Of a stretch of DNA of 64,000 nucleotides, positions 34,768-41,977 are shown in pieces. The stretch comes from Aeromicrobium massiliense JC14 (GTDB lineage: Bacteria > Actinomycetota > Actinomycetes > Propionibacteriales > Nocardioidaceae), in assembly GCF_000312105.1 (NCBI RefSeq), contig NZ_HE978638.1:1-64000 (forward strand). The letters are read 5' to 3'. The position numbers were made by a program, and so were the translations under genes. The notes beneath the pieces are model-generated. The model had not been told where the DNA came from and did not search any database. It worked only from the letters and a program-made list of their open reading frames with translations. Positions within the stretch are counted from its first letter, which is position 1. Every line of letters begins with the position of its first letter.

Positions 34768-35034
34768 GTGACGATCTTCGGCGGCGGCGGCGGCGGCACC
34801 CAGACGGTCCATGACGAGCGCACCGACCTGCGTCCCGGCGACGGTGACCACGAGCGGTTCTCGCACTACGTGCCCAAGGGTGAGCTCACCGAGGCCATGG
34901 TCATGGGCACGCCGGTGGTGGCGCTGTGCGGCAAGGTGTGGGTCCCCAGCCGCGCTCCCGAGAAGTTCCCGGTGTGCCCCGAGTGCAAGGAAATCTGGCA
35001 GTCCCTGAACGACGACGCTCCCCAGGGTGAGTAG
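34768..35034 (+). CDS. DUF3039 zinc-ribbon-like small protein
   Basis: 88 residues. It has a Gly-rich N-terminus (GGGGGG), a HERFSHYVPK segment, and a CGKVWVPSRAPEKFPVCPECK block with three cysteines typical of the actinobacterial DUF3039 family. Probably binds zinc. The last 8 bases overlap the helicase start, an arrangement conserved in related genera, suggesting that the two proteins function together. Confidence 0.85.
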   Translation: MTIFGGGGGGTQTVHDERTDLRPGDGDHERFSHYVPKGELTEAMVMGTPVVALCGKVWVPSRAPEKFPVCPECKEIWQSLNDDAPQGE

Positions 35035-36745
35035 CGCCGGGCTCCGCGCCTGGCAGGCCGCCGCCTTCGAGAAGTACCAGCGCACGCAGCCGCGCGACTT
35101 CCTCGCGGTGGCGACGCCCGGCGCCGGCAAGACGACCTTCGCGCTGACCCTCGCGGCCGACCTGCTCGCCCGCGGCGTCGTGGAGCGCGTCGTGGTCGTC
35201 GCGCCGACCGACCACCTGAAGACGCAGTGGGCCAACGCCGCCCACCGCTTCGGCATCCGGCTCGACCCCTCGCTGGGCGGACGCGGCGTGCTCGGCAAGG
35301 AGTTCAACGGCTTCGCCGTCACCTACGCCGGGCTGGCCGCGAACCCCAACGGCTTCCGCGTGCGCATGGAGCGGGCACGGACCGTGGTCATCCTGGACGA
35401 GGTGCACCACGCCGGTGACGCGCTGGCCTGGGGCGACGCGGTCGGCGAGGCGTGCGACCCGGCGGTGCGGCGCATCTGCCTGACCGGCACCCCGTTCCGC
35501 TCCGACGAGAACCCGATCCCGTTCGTCACCTACGCGCCGCAGGACGACGGCTCGGTCGCGAGCGTCGCCGACTACTCCTACGGCTACGGCGACGCGCTGC
35601 GCGACGGCGTCGTCCGTCCCGTGCTGTTCATGGCGTACGCCGGCGAGATGCACTGGCGCACGCGCGCCGGCGACGAGATCTCGGCCAACCTCGGCGAGCC
35701 GATGACCCGCGACCTCGCGGCCCAGGCGCTGCGCACCGCGCTCGACCCCAAGGGCGCCTGGATGCCGGCCGTCCTGGACGGCGCGAACCGCCGCCTGGAC
35801 GAGGTGCGCCGGCACGTGCCGGACGCCGGCGGGCTCGTCATCGCCTCGGACCAGGAGTCCGCGCGCGCCTACGCCAAGCTGCTCAAGGAGATCACCGGCG
35901 AGCTGCCCACGATCGTCCTGTCCGACGAGGCCGGCGCGAGCGAGCGCATCGCCGAGTTCGCCGACAGCGACAAGCGCTGGATGGTCGCGGTGCGCATGGT
36001 CTCCGAGGGCGTCGACATCCCGCGGCTGGCCGTCGGCGTCTACGCCACGGCCACCTCGACCCCGCTGTTCTTCGCCCAGGCCGTCGGCCGCTTCGTGCGC
36101 GCCCGCCGGCGCGGCGAGACCGCGTCCATCTTCGTGCCGAGCGTGCCGCTGCTGCTGTCGTACGCCGGCGGCATGGAGCAGGAGCGCGACCACGTCATCG
36201 GACGTCCGGTCAAGGACGAGGACGACCTGTTCGCCGCCGAGGCCGAGATGCTGGCCAAGGCCGAGCAGGACACCAAGGCGTCCGGCGAGCTCGAGCTCGG
36301 CACGTTCGCCGCGCTGGGCAGCGACGCCTCGTTCGACCGCGTGCTGTTCGACGGCGGCGAGTACGGCCACGACACGTTCGTCCAGCCCGGCAGCGAGGAG
36401 GAGCTGGACTTCATCGGGATCCCCGGCCTGCTCGAGCCCGACCAGGTCGCCGAGCTGCTCAAGTCCGCGCGGTCCAAGCGTGCCCAGCAGAAGAAGGCCG
36501 CCGGCGTGGCCGCGCCCGACCCCGAGGCCGACCGCATGGCCGCCCACGAGGAGACCAGCGCGCTGCGCCGCGAGCTGCACGCCCTGGTCGGGGCGTGGCA
36601 CCACCGCACCGGCGAGCCGCACGGCGTCACCCACAACCGGCTGCGCTCGGCCTGTGGCGGCCCGCCCGCCGCGCAGGCGTCGGTCAAGCAGCTCAAGGAG
36701 CGCATCGACACGCTGCGCACCTGGGCGCTCAAGGCGTCGGGCTAG
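35027..36745 (+). CDS. DEAD/DEAH box helicase
   Basis: 572 residues of superfamily 2. Walker A is TPGAGKTT (about residues 30-37), box II is DEVHH, motif III-like TGTPFRSDE follows, motif V is VSEGVDIPRLAVGVYATAT, and motif VI reads QAVGRFVRARRRGE. The C-terminal 130 residues form a charged helical tail. It acts as an ATP-dependent nucleic-acid translocase or helicase, but the pathway is not known. Coupled by an 8-base overlap to DUF3039 and separated by 4 bases from the LON-like gene. Confidence 0.88.
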   Translation: MSSAGLRAWQAAAFEKYQRTQPRDFLAVATPGAGKTTFALTLAADLLARGVVERVVVVAPTDHLKTQWANAAHRFGIRLDPSLGGRGVLGKEFNGFAVTYAGLAANPNGFRVRMERARTVVILDEVHHAGDALAWGDAVGEACDPAVRRICLTGTPFRSDENPIPFVTYAPQDDGSVASVADYSYGYGDALRDGVVRPVLFMAYAGEMHWRTRAGDEISANLGEPMTRDLAAQALRTALDPKGAWMPAVLDGANRRLDEVRRHVPDAGGLVIASDQESARAYAKLLKEITGELPTIVLSDEAGASERIAEFADSDKRWMVAVRMVSEGVDIPRLAVGVYATATSTPLFFAQAVGRFVRARRRGETASIFVPSVPLLLSYAGGMEQERDHVIGRPVKDEDDLFAAEAEMLAKAEQDTKASGELELGTFAALGSDASFDRVLFDGGEYGHDTFVQPGSEEELDFIGIPGLLEPDQVAELLKSARSKRAQQKKAAGVAAPDPEADRMAAHEETSALRRELHALVGAWHHRTGEPHGVTHNRLRSACGGPPAAQASVKQLKERIDTLRTWALKASG

Positions 36746-36749
36746 TCCC

Positions 36750-37370
36750 GTGGACGACGTGGAGCTGGCCATGTTCCCGCTGGGCTCGGTGCTGCTGCCC
36801 GGCGCGAACCTGCCGCTGCGCGTCTTCGAGCCGCGCTACCGCCAGATGATGGACGACCTCATGGCGTCCGACCGGCCCGAGCTCGGCGTCGTGCTGATCG
36901 AGCGGGGCCACGAGGTCGGCGGCGGCGACATCCGCTTCGGCACGGGGACGCTGGCGCGCATCGACCACGTCGAGGCGATCGACGACGGCGTTGCGATGCT
37001 GGTCACCGGCACGCGGCGGCTGGACGTCGTGGAGTGGCTCCCCGACGACCCGTACCCGCGGGCGCGCGTCCGGCTGCGGCCCGAGCTGGTGTGGGACGAG
37101 CGCTGGCGCCGGTCCCTGCAGGACGCCGAGCTGGCGGTGCGCGGGTGCGTCGCCCGGCTCGCCACCCTCGTCGAGCTGCCGTGGTCGCCGGACGTCGAGC
37201 TGTCGCCGGACCCGGTCACCGCGCTGTGGCAGCTGGCCGCCATCCTGCCGATCGGCGACCTGGACCGGCTGGCGCTGCTGGAGGTCGCGACGCCCGACGC
37301 GCTGGCCGCCGAGCTGGTCGCCCGGGCCGCCGACGCCGAGGAGCTCATGCGGGCGCGCTTCGGGCGCTGA
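36750..37370 (+). CDS. LON peptidase substrate-binding domain protein
   Basis: 206 residues that match only the N-terminal substrate-binding domain of Lon: LAMFPLGSVLLPGANLPLRVFEPRYRQMM, VLIERGHEVGGGD and VTGTRRL. There is no ATPase or protease domain. Stand-alone LON-domain proteins are widespread, with unclear function. The GTG at 36750 is 4 bases after the helicase stop, so it is the third gene of the DUF3039 operon. Confidence 0.85.
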   Translation: MDDVELAMFPLGSVLLPGANLPLRVFEPRYRQMMDDLMASDRPELGVVLIERGHEVGGGDIRFGTGTLARIDHVEAIDDGVAMLVTGTRRLDVVEWLPDDPYPRARVRLRPELVWDERWRRSLQDAELAVRGCVARLATLVELPWSPDVELSPDPVTALWQLAAILPIGDLDRLALLEVATPDALAAELVARAADAEELMRARFGR

Positions 37371-37397
37371 CACCCGGGTCGGGCACCCTGGGGTCCC

Positions 37398-38354
37398 ATG
37401 AGCATGCCCTGGCAGACCCGTCTGTTCGCCGCCGTCCTCGGACGGCTCTCGTCGCCGCAGGAGGCGGTCGACGACGACGCCATGATCCGCACGCGCGCCC
37501 GGCGCACCCGCCAGCTGACGATGCGCGGCGCCCAGGTGATCTTCGGCCGGCCGGCCACGGACGTGGACGTGCGCGAGCTCGAGGTCGAGCTGGCCGGTGG
37601 CTTCGTCTCCACGGTGCTCGTCCACACGCCGCGCGGCAGCGCCGGCGCGCCCCGCCCGGTGGTGCTGAACCTGCACGGCGGCGGCTGGTGCCAGGGCGAG
37701 CCGCGCCAGTCCGCCTGGGTGGCCAGCCACGTCGCGTCGCGCACCGGAGCGGTCGTCGTCTCGCCGAGCTACCGGCTCGCGCCCGAGCACCGCTACCCGG
37801 CGGCGTCCGACGACGCGGTCGCCGCGCTGGAGTGGCTGCTGGCCCACGCGTCCGAGCTGGGGGGCGACCCCGCACGCGTCGCGGTCATGGGCGACAGCGC
37901 GGGCGGCAACCTCGCCGCGGTCTGCGCGCTGCACGCCCGCGACACCGGCGTCGAGCTGCGCGGGCAGGTGCTCATCTACCCCGCCGTCGAGATCTACGAG
38001 CGCTACCCGTCCGAGGACGCCAACGCCCACGCGCCCGTGCTCACCAGCCGCAGCATGCGCACGTTCAGCCGCACGTACCTGGGCGACGCCTACGGGATCG
38101 AGGACTGGCAGGCCTCGCCGATCCGTGCCGCGTCCCACACCGGCCTGTGCCCGGCGCTCATCCTCACCGCCGGGCACGACCCGCTGCGCGACCACGGCGA
38201 GAAGTACCGCGAGGTGCTGGAGGCCGCGGGCGTGAAGGTGCAGGTGGTCGACTACCCCGAGGCCATCCACGGCTTCATCAGCCTGCCCGGCGTCGTCCCG
38301 GCCTCGAAGGACGCTCTGGACGAGATCGTCGCGTTCCTGGGCGTGGTGCTGTGA
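37398..38354 (+). CDS. alpha/beta hydrolase, hormone-sensitive-lipase type
   Basis: 318 residues. The HSL oxyanion motif HGGGW is at residues 93-97 and the nucleophile elbow GDSAGG has Ser167. The acid is in GHDPLRD and the His in AIHGF near the C-terminus, so the triad is complete. It hydrolyses carboxylic esters of short or medium acyl chains. Its stop overlaps the next gene (GTGA), suggesting a shared pathway. Confidence 0.88.
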   Translation: MSMPWQTRLFAAVLGRLSSPQEAVDDDAMIRTRARRTRQLTMRGAQVIFGRPATDVDVRELEVELAGGFVSTVLVHTPRGSAGAPRPVVLNLHGGGWCQGEPRQSAWVASHVASRTGAVVVSPSYRLAPEHRYPAASDDAVAALEWLLAHASELGGDPARVAVMGDSAGGNLAAVCALHARDTGVELRGQVLIYPAVEIYERYPSEDANAHAPVLTSRSMRTFSRTYLGDAYGIEDWQASPIRAASHTGLCPALILTAGHDPLRDHGEKYREVLEAAGVKVQVVDYPEAIHGFISLPGVVPASKDALDEIVAFLGVVL

Positions 38355-39235
38355 GACCGCCGGGCCTGCCCGGCAAGCGCCGCTGGCAGCGCCGGCTCGC
38401 GTCGCTCGACCCCGAGACCGACTTCGAGGAGATGGCGCGCATCCAGGCGACGCTGGAGTTCCCCTGGGACGTCACCCAGGCGCTCAGCTTCGCGCTCTTC
38501 CGGACGTACGCGGTGCCGTCGATCGGACGCCTGCTTCACGAGACCGGACAGTTCACCACCGCGACCCAGAAGCGTCACGACGACACCGTGCTCATCCTCG
38601 AGGCGATCAACGTCGACGGCATGGAGTCGGCCTCCGGACGCTCGGCGATCCGCCGGATGAACCAGATGCACGGCCGGTACGGCATCTCGAACGACGACAT
38701 GCGGTACGTGCTGGCGACGTTCGTCGTCACGCCGGTGCGCTGGATCGAGCGCTACGGCTGGCGCCGCGGCACGGAGGCCGAGCGCACCGCGACCGTCCGC
38801 TACTACCAGCGGCTCGGGCGGCTCATGGGCATCCAGGACGTGCCGGCCGACTACGACGCGTTCGCCACGTTCATGGACGACTACGAGGCGGCCCACTTCG
38901 CGTACGACTGGCGCTCGCGGGAGGTCGCCGACGCCACGCTGGAGCTGCTGACTACCTTCTACCCGCGTCCGGCGAAGCGGCTCGTGCGGGCGTTCTCGAT
39001 CGCGCTGCTCGACCCGCCGCTGCGCGACGCGTTCGGCTACCCGCACCCGCCGGCCTGGTTCGAGCACGCCTCGCACGGGGCGGTGCGGCTGCGCGGACGC
39101 GTGGTGGCGCTGCTCCCGGCCCGCCGCACGCCGCAGCTCAACCGCGACCTCGAGCGGGTGCGCTCGTACCCGGGCGGCTTCCTGGTCGAGCGGCTGGGCA
39201 CCTTCGCCCCCGCGGACGAGAAGGTCACCGCCTAG
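38351..39235 (+). CDS. oxygenase MpaB family (DUF2236) protein
   Basis: 294 residues, mostly helical. Conserved segments include RLLHETGQF, the KRHDDTVLI region, MNQMHGRYGISNDDMRYVLATF with a His, and FMDDYEAAHF. These fit the MpaB/latex-clearing-protein-like family that binds heme b and can oxygenate hydrophobic substrates. Translationally coupled to the ester hydrolase before it. The substrate is unknown; the pairing suggests lipid or polyisoprenoid-like compounds, which is only inference. Confidence 0.8.
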   Translation: MRPPGLPGKRRWQRRLASLDPETDFEEMARIQATLEFPWDVTQALSFALFRTYAVPSIGRLLHETGQFTTATQKRHDDTVLILEAINVDGMESASGRSAIRRMNQMHGRYGISNDDMRYVLATFVVTPVRWIERYGWRRGTEAERTATVRYYQRLGRLMGIQDVPADYDAFATFMDDYEAAHFAYDWRSREVADATLELLTTFYPRPAKRLVRAFSIALLDPPLRDAFGYPHPPAWFEHASHGAVRLRGRVVALLPARRTPQLNRDLERVRSYPGGFLVERLGTFAPADEKVTA

Positions 39236-39246
39236 ACCCCGTCCCG

Positions 39247-39317
39247 TTCCCGCTGAGTGTGACGTTCCGGGGGTGGATCCGGCCGATCCACCCCCGGAAC
39301 GTCACACTCAGCGGGAA
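39247..39317. repeat. 33-base perfect inverted repeat with 5-base loop
   Basis: The left arm 39247-39279 (starts TTCCCGCTGAGTGTGACGTT) and right arm 39285-39317 are exactly complementary; the loop is CGGCC. It lies between convergent genes and can act as a bidirectional terminator, but the length and perfection exceed normal terminators and no U-tract follows. Confidence 0.85.
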
Positions 39318-39344
39318 AGCGACCCCTGCACTCGGTGAGGTGGG

Positions 39345-40418
39345 TCAGGCGTCGACGAAGCCGCCGAAGCGCACGCCGCGGAAGTCGGCGAGCCGCTCGG
39401 CCTGGTGGGCGAGCAGGGCGGCGTCGACCCGGGTCCACAGCTCGGTCTGCAGCTTCAGCACGCCGCCGGACGTGCGCGGGCGCCAGGTGCCCACGAGCTC
39501 GCCGCCGGCCAGCACCGCGCCCGGACGTCCGAGCCGCGGCCACAGCGCATCGCGGTGGCGCTTGTCGGGCACCAGCAGCTCGCGGTCGCGCGACTGCAGG
39601 AACAGGTCGAACGGGCCGAGCAGCCGCACGGCCTCGGCCCGCGGCGCCTCGCGCAGCGCGTCGGCGTCGGACGCCAGCACCGAGCGGGACTCGCCGTCGA
39701 CCTCGACCGTGACGGCGTCGGCCGGCCAGTGGGTGGCGACGTCCTGGATGCGCGAGTCGAGGAAGCCGGCGACCTCGGCCGGCGTGGCCGGGCCCACGAG
39801 GTGCAGGTAGGCGCGGATGGGGTCGAGGTGCGGCTTCGCCGGCTGCGGGCCGGACCAGCCGCGGATGCGCTCGAGCACCGGGGGAGAGGTGCGGGGGCGC
39901 AGCTCGAGCCCGGCTTGGAGCGCGGAGAGCCGGAACGGCTGCTCGTACAGGTGCGTCGTGGCGCAGGGGCCGCACTCGCGCAGGTAGGGCTCGTCGACCC
40001 GCGCGGTCATGGCGGTGGAGACGTCGCCCTTCGGCATGGGGTGGTCGACGACCTCCCGCATGAGCGAGGCCACCTTCGCCAGGGCGTCGGTGACCGGGAC
40101 GTGCGCGGCCTTGAGCGGCTTGGCCGCGTCGAAGACGCGCTTGGCCGCGTCGCGCTCGCTGAGCGGCGCGGTGGCGCTCGCGACCTGCGCGACCTCGTCG
40201 CGCCGGTAGACGGCGGGGGCTCCGCGCAGCGTCCAGACCAGCACGGTGGAGCCGGGCGCGGGCTCGCAGCCGCGGAGGGCGAGGGCCCACGGGGCGCCGT
40301 CGGGACCGGTGTCCTGGACGCCGAGGTCGAGCACGGCCGCGTCGTCGTGCACGCCGGTGCGCTCGAGCTGCTGGGCGTGCACGCGGTAGCGCAGCGCCTG
40401 GGCCCGGGTGACCTGCAT
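39345..40418 (-). CDS. winged-helix DNA-binding (AlkZ-like, HTH_42) protein
   Basis: 357 residues. Tandem winged-helix folds with the family segments ALRYRVHAQQL, RDEVAQVASATAPLSERDAAKR, and a late GPFDLFLQSRDRELLVPDKRHR, plus VGTWRPR. This is the DUF1006/AlkZ group, some of whose members are DNA glycosylases that unhook interstrand crosslinks; the catalytic QxQ motif of AlkZ is not clear here (an AQQ occurs near residue 15), so enzymatic activity is uncertain. Confidence 0.75.
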   Translation of the reverse strand: MQVTRAQALRYRVHAQQLERTGVHDDAAVLDLGVQDTGPDGAPWALALRGCEPAPGSTVLVWTLRGAPAVYRRDEVAQVASATAPLSERDAAKRVFDAAKPLKAAHVPVTDALAKVASLMREVVDHPMPKGDVSTAMTARVDEPYLRECGPCATTHLYEQPFRLSALQAGLELRPRTSPPVLERIRGWSGPQPAKPHLDPIRAYLHLVGPATPAEVAGFLDSRIQDVATHWPADAVTVEVDGESRSVLASDADALREAPRAEAVRLLGPFDLFLQSRDRELLVPDKRHRDALWPRLGRPGAVLAGGELVGTWRPRTSGGVLKLQTELWTRVDAALLAHQAERLADFRGVRFGGFVDA

Positions 40419-40511
40419 GGAGAAGGTGTACCAGCCCGCGGTGACAGCCGTCACCCGATCACGGTGACCGTGACACGGAAGCAACCGGGCACCGCGTGCG
40501 TTGCCCCAGGT

Positions 40512-41552
40512 ATGCGCCTGTCCGTGCTCGACCTCGTGCCCGTCCGCTCCGACCAGACCTCCGCCGACGCCGTCGCGGCGACCGTCCGCCTCGCGCAGAC
40601 CGCCGACGCCGCCGGTTTCGAGCGGTACTGGGTCGCCGAGCACCACAACATGGCCGCCGTCGCCGCGACGTCCCCGCCGGTGATGATCGGCATCCTCGGC
40701 GCCCAGACCGACCGCATCCGGCTCGGCTCCGGCGGCGTCATGCTGCCGAACCACGCGCCGCTCGCCGTCGCCGAGCAGTTCGCGCTGCTCGAGGCCGCCT
40801 ACCCCGGACGCATCGACCTGGGCATCGGCCGCGCGCCCGGCTCGGACCCGGTGACGTCCATGGCGCTGCGCGGTGCCGCCGGCCGCGACGACACCGACGT
40901 CCACCAGTTCCCGCAGTACCTCGACGACGTCGTGGCGCTCATGGGCACCGAGGGGGTCCGCGTGCCGGTGCCGCGCCAGCAGTACGTCCTCAAGGCCACC
41001 CCGGCCGCGGCCAGCGAGCCGCGCATGTGGCTGCTCGGGTCGTCGATGTACTCCGCCGAGCTGGCCGCCGAGAAGGGCCTGCCGTACGTCTTCGCGCACC
41101 ACTTCTCCGGCCAGGGGACGGCCGAGGCCCTCGCCTACTACCGCGAGAACTTCCGGCCCAGCGACCTGTGCGCCGCGCCCACCACGTTCCTGACCGTCAA
41201 CGCGGTCGTCGCCCCCACCCACGACGAGGCTGAGCTGCTCGCCCTGCCGCAGATGCGCCAGATGGCGCGCCTGCGCACCGGTCAGCCGTTCGGGCCGCTG
41301 GAGCTGGTCGAGGACGCCCAGGCCGAGCCGCTGCACCCGCAGCTCATGGAGATGGTGACGTCCGGCATCGGCCGCGCCGTCGTCGGCGAGCCGGGCGAGG
41401 CGGCCGACGAGATCCGCGCGCTGGCCGACGGCTTCGGCGTCGACGAGGTCATGCTGCACCCGGTGGCGTCCGCGCACCGCGGCGGCGACGCGCGCGCGTC
41501 CGAGGCCCGCGAGCAGACGCTGACGCTGCTGGCCAAGGAGCTGCTGGGCTAG
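40512..41552 (+). CDS. LLM class flavin-dependent oxidoreductase
   Basis: 346 residues, a bacterial-luciferase-like TIM barrel that uses FMNH2 or F420. Hallmarks are RYWVAEHHNMAAVAATSPPVMIG, RIRLGSGGVMLPNHAPLAVAEQFALLE, GRIDLGIGRAPGSD and the FAHHFSG segment. The EHH motif near residue 44 is typical of the MsnO8-like subgroup. The ATG at 40512 is favoured by the conserved MRLSVLDLVPV start. The substrate is unknown. Overlaps by 4 bases the convergent membrane gene. Confidence 0.88.
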   Translation: MRLSVLDLVPVRSDQTSADAVAATVRLAQTADAAGFERYWVAEHHNMAAVAATSPPVMIGILGAQTDRIRLGSGGVMLPNHAPLAVAEQFALLEAAYPGRIDLGIGRAPGSDPVTSMALRGAAGRDDTDVHQFPQYLDDVVALMGTEGVRVPVPRQQYVLKATPAAASEPRMWLLGSSMYSAELAAEKGLPYVFAHHFSGQGTAEALAYYRENFRPSDLCAAPTTFLTVNAVVAPTHDEAELLALPQMRQMARLRTGQPFGPLELVEDAQAEPLHPQLMEMVTSGIGRAVVGEPGEAADEIRALADGFGVDEVMLHPVASAHRGGDARASEAREQTLTLLAKELLG

Positions 41553-41824
41553 TCGGTCGGGCTCTCGAGCCGAGCGCGCTCGGCCCGCAGGGCGATGGTC
41601 GTGCCGGCGATGACCGCCCCGACGACGAGAAGCAGGAAGCCGCAGACCGCGGCGACGGCGCCGAGGGCGAGCAGCGCGACCAGCGCGCCGCCCTCGGCGT
41701 TCGTCCATCCCGTCCCGGCGAGCAGGACCGCCACCAGCAGGACGAAGCCGCCGATCGCGAACCACTCGTTGGCCTCGGTGCGGTCGCGGCTCGGGGCGGG
41801 GGACGCGGTCGGCTCGCTGGTCAT
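41549..41824 (-). CDS. small two-helix membrane protein
   Basis: 91 residues: a Ser/Pro-rich N-terminus, TM helices at about 22-41 and 46-72, then a basic tail (RAERARLE). Its layout resembles the 97-residue protein at 47381. No function can be given. Confidence 0.7.
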   Translation of the reverse strand: MTSEPTASPAPSRDRTEANEWFAIGGFVLLVAVLLAGTGWTNAEGGALVALLALGAVAAVCGFLLLVVGAVIAGTTIALRAERARLESPTD

Positions 41825-41830
41825 GCGGCG

Positions 41831-41836
41831 ACCCTA
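41831..41836 (-). promoter_or_regulatory. -10 box, leaderless promoter
   Basis: TAGGGT on the minus strand ends 6 bases before the ATG at 41824. Confidence 0.5.
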
Positions 41837-41977
41837 GAGCGCGGCGGACGCCGGCGGGGCGGGTTCGCCGCGAAAGGCCCCGGGGGACTGTTCGCCGGAC
41901 GTTCACCGGTCGGCTCTCGTGCCGGTCGCCGGCGGACCGCCAGCCTGGTCGGGCTCGTCCCCCGACCTAGGAGCAGC

